This document shows positions 58,189 through 64,000 of a stretch of 64,000 bases of DNA, one piece after another; position 1 is the first letter of the stretch; every line of letters starts with the position of its first letter. The notes beneath the pieces were generated by a model. It was not told the origin of the DNA. It was given only the letters and a program-made list of their open reading frames with translations, and made no database searches. A program made the translations under genes and the position numbers. Source of the DNA: Paenibacillus sp. CF384 (GTDB taxonomy: Bacteria; Bacillota; Bacilli; Paenibacillales; Paenibacillaceae); the NCBI RefSeq assembly GCF_900106745.1, contig NZ_FNNV01000001.1, forward strand, positions 558,001 through 622,000, given 5' to 3'.

Positions 58189-59883
58189 TTATTCAACATT
58201 CGGTGCCGCTTCGTCCAGCCAGCTCTCAATGCTGCCAATAACAGAAGCTACGCAGCCATCTTCGAACGGGGAGTTCAGACCGGCAACCTTCACCAGCTCC
58301 GTGAATGACAAGCTTCCGCCTTGTTGACATAGGTTCAGGTAGTCAGCCCATGCTTCCGGACGATCCTCGTGCATCTTCTTCCAGAATTGGAACGCACAGA
58401 TCTGTGCCAGCGTGTAGTCGATATAGTAGAACGGGCTGTTAAAGATATGACCCTGCTTATGCCAGAATCCACCTTGCTCCAGATAAGCATTGTCGGAGTA
58501 GTTGCGGTGCGGCAAGTATTTACGCTCGATTTCGCGCCATGCTTGCTTGCGCTCTGTAGGAGATGCATCCGGATTCTCATAGATGAAATGCTGGAACTCA
58601 TCCACCGTCACGCCATAGGGGATAAAGATCAAGCCGCTTGCCAGATGGTCGAACCGGTATTTGTCCGCTTCATCCTCGAAGAACAGATCCATCCACGGCC
58701 AAGTAAAGAACTCCATGCTCATCGAATGAATTTCGCAAGCCTCGTAGGTCGGGAAGCTGTACTCCGGAACAGCGAAGCTTCTGCTCTCATACACCTGGAA
58801 AGCATGGCCGGCTTCGTGCGTCAGCACATCAATATCGCCTGAAGTCCCATTAAAGTTGGAGAATATATAAGGCGCACTGTACTTGCTAATATACGTGCAA
58901 TAGCCGCCGCCCTGCTTGCCTTTCTTCGCTACCAGATCCATCAGATCGTTATCCTGCATGAACCGGAAGAACACGTCGGTTTCTGGAGACAGTTCCGCAT
59001 ACATCTTCTCGCCGTTCTTCACGATCCACTCCGGATTGCCCTTCGGCGTTGCATTCCCGGACTTGAATACAAAATTCTCGTCGTAGTAAAGCAAAGTATC
59101 GACTTCGATTCGCTCCTGCTGCGCAGCTTTCAGCTTCGAAGCAACCGGCACGATGTATTGAAGCACCTGCTTGCGGAAGTTAGCGACCATCTCCGCATTG
59201 TAATCCGTGCGGCTCATTCGTGCATAACCTAGCTCCACATAGTTGGCAAAACCCAACTTCTTCGCAATCTTCGTACGTACCTTCACGAGATCATCGTAGA
59301 TCCGATCGAAAGTGGCTTCATTCTCTGCCATGAAGCCTGATGAAGCCTCCATTGCACGTCTGCGCATATCGCGATCCTTCGATTGCTGGAACGGCCCGAG
59401 CTGGGACAATGTCCGCTCTTCGCCCTCGAACATGATCTTGGCGGACGCAATCAGCTTCGAATATTCGGTCGTCAGCTTATTCTCTTGCTGAAGATCCTCA
59501 ATGACCTCTGGACTGAACGTCTTGAGCGACAGCTCGGCCAATTGAAACAGCTGACGGCCCCACTTCTGCTCAAGCTCAGCTCTGAACTTGGAACCCACGA
59601 GTGCGCGATAGTAATCGGTTATGTATTCTTGCACAACTGGGCCGCTTTCGTCGAAGAAATCTTGCTCGGCTTTATAAAACTCGTCATTCGTATCAATGGA
59701 GTGGCGGATGCTCGCGATTTGCGCTTGCGAATCGAACTCACTGCGAAGGTGGTTTAACTGCGTCATGGCAAGGTCTTGCTCGTCGTAGGTTTGCGCGGAT
59801 AGGAACGATTCCAATTGCGACTTAAACTTCTGTTCAAACTCTTTTACATCCGGGCGTTCGTACTGGTACTCGCTAAATTTCAT
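58189..59883 (-). CDS. M3 family oligoendopeptidase
   Basis: 564 aa. HEAGHAFQ at about residue 356 is the zinc HExxH motif and YEACEIHSMSMEF supplies the third ligand Glu. The mostly helical body matches M3B oligoendopeptidases (PepF-like, 560-600 aa). It degrades short peptides in the cytoplasm, and no signal peptide is seen. The ATG has a modest AAGGTTAGGTG ribosome site. Single-gene unit. Confidence 0.9.
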   Translation of the reverse strand: MKFSEYQYERPDVKEFEQKFKSQLESFLSAQTYDEQDLAMTQLNHLRSEFDSQAQIASIRHSIDTNDEFYKAEQDFFDESGPVVQEYITDYYRALVGSKFRAELEQKWGRQLFQLAELSLKTFSPEVIEDLQQENKLTTEYSKLIASAKIMFEGEERTLSQLGPFQQSKDRDMRRRAMEASSGFMAENEATFDRIYDDLVKVRTKIAKKLGFANYVELGYARMSRTDYNAEMVANFRKQVLQYIVPVASKLKAAQQERIEVDTLLYYDENFVFKSGNATPKGNPEWIVKNGEKMYAELSPETDVFFRFMQDNDLMDLVAKKGKQGGGYCTYISKYSAPYIFSNFNGTSGDIDVLTHEAGHAFQVYESRSFAVPEYSFPTYEACEIHSMSMEFFTWPWMDLFFEDEADKYRFDHLASGLIFIPYGVTVDEFQHFIYENPDASPTERKQAWREIERKYLPHRNYSDNAYLEQGGFWHKQGHIFNSPFYYIDYTLAQICAFQFWKKMHEDRPEAWADYLNLCQQGGSLSFTELVKVAGLNSPFEDGCVASVIGSIESWLDEAAPNVE

Positions 59884-60024
59884 GAATTCGCACCTAACCT
59901 TTCATAACGGGAATAAAAAGAATACCAAAGTCTAACTTCCCAATTATAGCCTAAACGCACCAATACCAAAAGAGGCCGTTCGGGGCTCGCCCCCTCGCAG
60001 CCCCATCAGCAATTCTATTTAGCT

Positions 60025-60315
60025 TTACTCTTTGAATCGACCGATGATATCCATCACGTACTTATAGATGACCGAAACGCCGCCTATGAAGAATAGTACG
60101 ATCAGCGTGTAAGTAGTCGGGTCGATGGAAACCATCGAAAGCAGGAAATTCAGAGGAAGTACATAGAAGACAATGTCTTTCAAATAGCCGAGAAATGTTG
60201 TATCGAAAGTCCCTTTCCAGAAAGACTTGGAAAAGGCTATAACAAAATCAATGATCATCAGGGCAAATATAGCCCACATCGTGTAGGTCACCCATGCTGC
60301 AAGTGTAAATGTCAT
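60025..60315 (-). CDS. hypothetical membrane protein, 96 aa
   Basis: Three hydrophobic segments (TYTMWAIFALMIIDFVIAF, IVFYVLPLNFLLSM, TLIVLFFIGGVSVIYKYV) with a short basic end. The size and topology recall phage holins, but there is no lysin or phage gene nearby. The ATG follows AAGGTGGTGAT. It is divergent from the sigma-54 activator. Function unknown. Confidence 0.72.
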   Translation of the reverse strand: MTFTLAAWVTYTMWAIFALMIIDFVIAFSKSFWKGTFDTTFLGYLKDIVFYVLPLNFLLSMVSIDPTTYTLIVLFFIGGVSVIYKYVMDIIGRFKE

Positions 60316-60451
60316 TTATCATCACCACCTTCCTACACAGTATGCTAGGTTGGTTTCTGGGTGATGATTATTCGGCATGGTGCATAACTTTTGTGTATAG
60401 CGTGTGAATTTTATTCAGATAATCGCAGCTGGGCATGGAGGCGAGCGAACG

Positions 60452-61870
60452 ATGTCCGATCGAAACAGCATCGTGTCCGACTATTTCGAGAAGATCCTCA
60501 ACACGATTGATGTAGGTGTTCATTTCATTGATCAGGAAGGCAATACCGTCTTCTACAATGATAAAATGGCCGAAATTGACGGGCTGGACCGGGAGCAAGT
60601 GCTCGGGAAAAATATTTTGCACCTCTATCCGTCCCTTACGCAGGAAACGAGCACGCTTGAGAAGGTGCTTCAGACCGGTCAGCAGCTGCCCGCCCATATT
60701 CAAACCTATTTCAACGTAACAGGTAAACGGATTATGACCATTAACAGCACTTATCCGCTCTATGACAATGGCCAATTGATCGGAGCACTGGAAGTCGCGA
60801 AAGATATTACGAGCATCGTGCAGCTGCATGATCAGATTCTCGACCTTCGGCATCAGCTCTATCAGGCGAAGCAGAAGGAAAACAAGCATAAAGGGACGGC
60901 AAGATACGAGTTCAGCGACCTCATCGGCCGAAGCAAAGCGTTCCAAGACGCTTTAACCCTTGCGAAAAAGACATCACGAACGGTTTCCCCCGTCATGATT
61001 TGCGGTCCGACCGGTACCGGCAAGGAGTTGTTCGCTCAAAGCATTCACAACGCCGGAGCCCGGCGCAATCGTCCTTTCGTTGCACAGAACTGCGCCGCTG
61101 TTCCTGCTGATCTGCTGGAAGGCATCATGTTCGGCACGGCAAGAGGCGCGTTTACCGGTGCGGTCGATCGGGCGGGCCTGTTCGAGCAAGCCAGCGGCGG
61201 CACATTATTCCTCGACGAGCTGAGCAGTCTGGATGTTTATTTGCAGGCAAAGCTTCTTCGGGTGCTTCAGGATGGCATGGTCAGGCGGATTGGCGGCACC
61301 CATGAACAGCAGGCGGATGTTCGTATCATTACCGCCATGAATATGGACCCGGCGCAGGCGCTTGAAGAAGGGCTGCTGCGGTATGATTTATTTTATAGGC
61401 TGAGCGTGGTGAAGATCGAGCTTCCTCCTTTGCAGCAACGAGAAGCGGATATTCCGCTGCTGGTGAACCATTTTATCGAGAAGCTGAATCCGGTGTTTGG
61501 CCTGCACATTCGGAACCTCTCGCCTGATGCGCTTCGACGGTTGACCGCTTATAGCTGGCCCGGTAATGTTCGCGAGCTGGGTCATGCGATCGAATCTGCC
61601 TATAATATGGTCGAAATCGATGAGGAAACCATTGAAGAACGGCATTTACCTCGTGGACTGCTGGTAGATCGCGAGGCAGCAGCTGAGGTGGATAGTGGCA
61701 GCGGTAACGATCGACTGCCGGAGCGGATGAAGCAGCTGGAACGCGAGGCTATTGCGCTTGCTTTTCAGAAGAATGGCTATAACGTAAGTCAAACCGCGAA
61801 TGAGCTAGGCATGAAACGGCAGGCTTTGCAATATAAACTGAATCGATATGGGATTACGAAGAAACCTTGA
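60452..61870 (+). CDS. PAS domain sigma-54-dependent transcriptional activator (RocR-like)
   Basis: 472 aa from the ATG at 60452 (GGAGGCGAG upstream). An N-terminal PAS domain lies at about 10-115. In the AAA+ domain GPTGTGKE (about 184) is Walker A, GAFTGA (about 232) contacts sigma-54, and LFLDELSSL is Walker B. The C-terminal Fis-type helix-turn-helix shows [19 protein letters not shown]. It activates sigma-54 RNA polymerase; the kamA promoter at 61962-61978 lies 91 bases downstream and is the clear target. Confidence 0.93.
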   Translation: MSDRNSIVSDYFEKILNTIDVGVHFIDQEGNTVFYNDKMAEIDGLDREQVLGKNILHLYPSLTQETSTLEKVLQTGQQLPAHIQTYFNVTGKRIMTINSTYPLYDNGQLIGALEVAKDITSIVQLHDQILDLRHQLYQAKQKENKHKGTARYEFSDLIGRSKAFQDALTLAKKTSRTVSPVMICGPTGTGKELFAQSIHNAGARRNRPFVAQNCAAVPADLLEGIMFGTARGAFTGAVDRAGLFEQASGGTLFLDELSSLDVYLQAKLLRVLQDGMVRRIGGTHEQQADVRIITAMNMDPAQALEEGLLRYDLFYRLSVVKIELPPLQQREADIPLLVNHFIEKLNPVFGLHIRNLSPDALRRLTAYSWPGNVRELGHAIESAYNMVEIDEETIEERHLPRGLLVDREAAAEVDSGSGNDRLPERMKQLEREAIALAFQKNGYNVSQTANELGMKRQALQYKLNRYGITKKP

Positions 61871-61903
61871 TTGGAGGGATGATGTGAGAGTTGGCGACGG
61901 GTT

Positions 61904-61934
61904 GGCTTCTGCTTGTGGGCAGAGGCCTTTTTTT
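61904..61934 (+). terminator. terminator between activator gene and kamA promoter
   Basis: GGCTTCTGC at 61904-61912 pairs with GCAGAGGCC at 61919-61927, followed by seven T. Confidence 0.85.
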
Positions 61935-61961
61935 GCGTGCAATGAGCTGCGTTTGGCAAGG

Positions 61962-61978
61962 TTGGCATGTTTCTTGCA
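61962..61978 (+). promoter_or_regulatory. sigma-54 (-24/-12) promoter of kamA
   Basis: TTGGCATG-TTTC-TTGCA matches the consensus YTGGCACG-N4-TTGCW. The invariant GG and GC are 12 bases apart. The kamA ATG follows 43 bases later. Confidence 0.9.
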
Positions 61979-62021
61979 CCAATAAGTGCGACTAGCAAAT
62001 TTCCGTGGAGGTGCGCCAAAC

Positions 62022-63524
62022 ATGAGCATGTCAAACGATAGCGGGACGGACAAGGTGCCCCTAAGCAGCAAGAGGCACTGGAAGCAAGTAGCGCTCTGGA
62101 AAGATGTAACGGATGAACAATGGAATGACTGGATCTGGCAGCTCACGCATACGATTAAGACGCTGGATGAGTTGAAGCAAGTGGTCAATCTAACGCCTGA
62201 CGAAGAGGCAGGTGTGCTCATTTCGACGCAAACGATTCCCCTCAACATTACGCCTTACTATGCCTCGCTCATGCATCCGGATGATCCGCGCTGTCCCATT
62301 CGGCTGCAGTCGGTTCCGATTTCTGCGGAGCTGTTGAAGACGAAATATGATCTCGAGGATCCGCTCTATGAAGACGAAGATTCACCAACGCCGGGACTAA
62401 CCCATCGATATCCGGACCGTGTGCTCTTCCTCGTGACGAACCAATGCTCGATGTACTGCCGTTACTGTACGCGCCGCCGCTTCTCCGGCCAAGTGGGCAT
62501 GGGCGTGCCGAAGAAGCAGATGGACGATGCCATCGCTTATATCCGGAATACACCGGAGGTTCGGGATGTGCTGTTGTCCGGCGGGGATGGGTTGTTGATT
62601 AACGATACGATTCTGGAATATATATTGAAAAACTTGCGCGAGATCCCCCATGTCGAGATCATTCGAATCGGCACGCGGGCGCCGGTCGTATTCCCGCAGC
62701 GGATTACGGAGAATCTGTGCACGATGCTGCGCAAGTATCACCCGATTTGGTTGAACACGCATTTCAATCATCCGCTGGAAATAACAGAAGAAGCGAAGCA
62801 AGCTTGTGCGATGCTGGCAGATGCCGGCGTGCCGCTCGGTAATCAATCCGTTATCCTCGCGGGTATCAACGATAGTACCCACATCATGAAGAAGCTCATG
62901 CACGAGCTGGTCAAAATCCGCGTGCGACCATACTATATCTATCAATGCGACTTATCCGAAGGGATCGGCCACTTCCGGGCGCCTGTCTCCAAAGGGTTGG
63001 AGATTATTGAAGCGCTTCGCGGGCATACCAGCGGGTATGCGGTGCCAACTTTCGTTGTTGACGCTCCCGGAGGTGGCGGCAAGATCGCACTTCAACCGAA
63101 CTATCTCATCTCGCAAAGTCAGGATAAGGTGATCTTGCGTAACTATGAAGGCGTTATCGTCGGTTATCCGGAGCCTAGCAATTATGTGCCGGGCCGTGCG
63201 GATGAGTACTTCAATGAAATCTACGGCATCGAGAAGCAGCCGCCTAGCACCGGCATCATCTCGCTCATCAAAGATGAAAATTTCAACTTGGTGCCGGAAA
63301 ATTTGCGGCGTATCGGCAGACGCAAGCTGTATGAGCAAGCGGCCGACCACCACTCGCTCAAAGACAAACGCGAGAAGCGTGACGAAATGAAGCAGAAGCT
63401 CATGAAGGCGCGGCAGCAGGATCAGTCAGCCGGCGAAGGCGCGAAGCAGCAGAGCGCTCCCGCTAGCGAGGATAGCGCTCCGGAGCAAGCGGCGGCGCCG
63501 AAGGATGAGGGCAAGAGCGAGTAA
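62022..63524 (+). CDS. kamA: lysine 2,3-aminomutase (radical SAM, PLP)
   Basis: 500 aa from the ATG at 62022 (GGAGGTGCG upstream). CSMYCRYC at residues 142-149 holds the 4Fe-4S cluster and SAM. DAPGGGGK places the PLP Lys at about 354. It converts L-lysine to L-beta-lysine for lysine breakdown or, with AblB, for the osmolyte N-acetyl-beta-lysine; no ablB is seen here. The last 50 or so residues are a Gln/Ala/Glu-rich tail not needed in other KamA proteins. Transcribed from a sigma-54 promoter under the adjacent activator. Confidence 0.94.
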   Translation: MSMSNDSGTDKVPLSSKRHWKQVALWKDVTDEQWNDWIWQLTHTIKTLDELKQVVNLTPDEEAGVLISTQTIPLNITPYYASLMHPDDPRCPIRLQSVPISAELLKTKYDLEDPLYEDEDSPTPGLTHRYPDRVLFLVTNQCSMYCRYCTRRRFSGQVGMGVPKKQMDDAIAYIRNTPEVRDVLLSGGDGLLINDTILEYILKNLREIPHVEIIRIGTRAPVVFPQRITENLCTMLRKYHPIWLNTHFNHPLEITEEAKQACAMLADAGVPLGNQSVILAGINDSTHIMKKLMHELVKIRVRPYYIYQCDLSEGIGHFRAPVSKGLEIIEALRGHTSGYAVPTFVVDAPGGGGKIALQPNYLISQSQDKVILRNYEGVIVGYPEPSNYVPGRADEYFNEIYGIEKQPPSTGIISLIKDENFNLVPENLRRIGRRKLYEQAADHHSLKDKREKRDEMKQKLMKARQQDQSAGEGAKQQSAPASEDSAPEQAAAPKDEGKSE

Positions 63525-63584
63525 TTGAGCTGGCATCGTATCCGTTTATAAAGATAATCAGTTAGTAGCCCACCATTAATGCCC

Positions 63585-63632
63585 AAAAGCCGACTCAACT
63601 TTGCGCGATGCGCGGTTGAGACGGCTTTTGTT
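63585..63632 (+). terminator. terminator after kamA
   Basis: AAAAGCCG at 63585-63592 pairs with CGGCTTTT at 63622-63629, with an inner TCAAC/GTTGA stem and TGCGC/GCGCG top. Confidence 0.75.
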
Positions 63633-63659
63633 GTGTATGCTTAGCGGCGTCCACCTTGT

Positions 63660-63853
63660 GAAATTCTAACGTACCGCTGAGGCCTTATTCCGGCAATAAC
63701 CCCGATTGAAAATCTAACGAACCGTACAGGCGTTATTTGGTTCAAAACCCGTACAAATTAAGCATTTCCGCTCAATAGCGCCCCCAAGGTTCGTTAGCGT
63801 TTTTTAGCCGTCATGTTCGCCCAAATAAGGCCTCCACGGTTCGTTAGCGAATT
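63660..63853. repeat. 190-bp intergenic repeat element, copy 2 (TCTAACGAACC family)
   Basis: Forward units start near 63664 (TTCTAACGTACCGCTGAGG) and 63712 (TCTAACGAACCGTACAGG). Inverted units end near 63800 and 63848 (GGTTCGTTAGCG). The plan and length match the element at 14563-14755. No gene is seen between 63525 and 63891 apart from the terminator and this element. Confidence 0.75.
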
Positions 63854-63891
63854 ATGGAAACTACTCCAGCTCTTACTTCTACTCTATATCC

Positions 63892-63999
63892 TTACTGCTG
63901 TTGATGCTCCTGCTCCTTCTTCTGTTCTGGTTCTTTCTCTGCTTTGAATTCTGCTTCTGTTTCTGCATTTTCAGCTCCCACTTCTGCTACTTCCGCTAC
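63892..63999 (-). CDS. C-terminal tail of an unidentified gene cut by window edge
   Basis: Reading in from the right edge on the minus strand, one frame is open for 35 codons and ends with TAA at 63892. The residues are Glu, Ala, Lys and Gln (for example EPEQKKEQEHQQQ), a low-complexity hydrophilic tail. Low complexity in DNA can give such frames by chance, but only this frame is open and its codons look real. Confidence 0.4.
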   Translation of the reverse strand, partial: VAEVAEVGAENAETEAEFKAEKEPEQKKEQEHQQQ

Positions 64000-64000
64000 C

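Noticed and set aside
60025..60315. Phage holin
   Set aside because: Topology alone fits; there is no endolysin or other phage gene near it.
60368..60946. 192-codon minus-strand frame opposite the sigma-54 activator
   Set aside because: Overlaps the PAS region of a well-supported gene and covers its ribosome site.

Overview
The window looks like a chromosomal stretch of a Paenibacillus-like member of the Firmicutes. The support is mid-range base composition, strong GGAGG-type ribosome sites, many GTG/TTG starts, large carbohydrate solute-binding lipoproteins, membrane-bound AraC regulators of the YesN type, and a KamA under a sigma-54 activator. No phage, transposase, CRISPR array, rRNA or tRNA was seen. 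Both ends cut through genes: a PIG-L deacetylase on the left and an unidentified Glu-rich tail on the right.

Region 1 (1-14.5 kb) is sugar catabolism. A minus-strand run holds two near-identical solute-binding lipoproteins, a NagB-like isomerase/deaminase, a PfkB kinase, a small unknown protein and a PIG-L deacetylase, with a membrane AraC regulator divergent from it. Next come a glycoside-hydrolase-like protein with a Gfo/Idh/MocA oxidoreductase, then a class II aldolase-DeoR operon divergent from a SIS-domain protein across a dense operator. Region 2 (14.5-25.7 kb) has a coiled-coil protein, an exonuclease, and a uronate-type set: an enolase-superfamily dehydratase, UxuA, a complete ABC importer behind a cre-like site, an RraA-type aldolase, an AraC and a GntR regulator.

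Region 3 (25.9-31.7 kb) resembles a rhizopine (moc) pathway: desaturase-type oxygenase, Rieske ferredoxin, LacI regulator, sugar isomerase, Gfo/Idh/MocA dehydrogenase and aldose epimerase. Three transcription units carry the same 12-bp dyad, GTGCNCGGGCAC. Region 4 (31.8-46.3 kb) is mixed: a kinase-like protein, two PhyH dioxygenases, a pentapeptide protein, a DUF2332 protein, aroC-aroA with a divergent LysR, a polysaccharide deacetylase, a methyltransferase, a WG-repeat protein and a DUF1761 membrane protein. Region 5 (46.9-54.1 kb) has a MerR-MFS-DMT efflux operon, then an operon encoding a Tat-exported GMC dehydrogenase, its Tat-signal subunit, TatC, TatA and a CuA-type cupredoxin lipoprotein. 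Region 6 (54.2-64 kb) has an SDR, an ECF sigma factor with an unusual partner, an M3 peptidase, and a PAS/sigma-54 activator next to kamA, which has a textbook -24/-12 promoter.

Three families of non-coding repeats lie between genes. A 190-bp element with nested inverted copies occurs at 14.6 and 63.7 kb. Arrays of palindromes with an exact 113-bp period occur at 46.5 and 55.7 kb. A 120-bp tandem duplication lies at 55.5 kb. The most attractive candidates for new biology are the Tat/GMC/CuA operon, the moc-like regulon and the 113-bp palindrome arrays.
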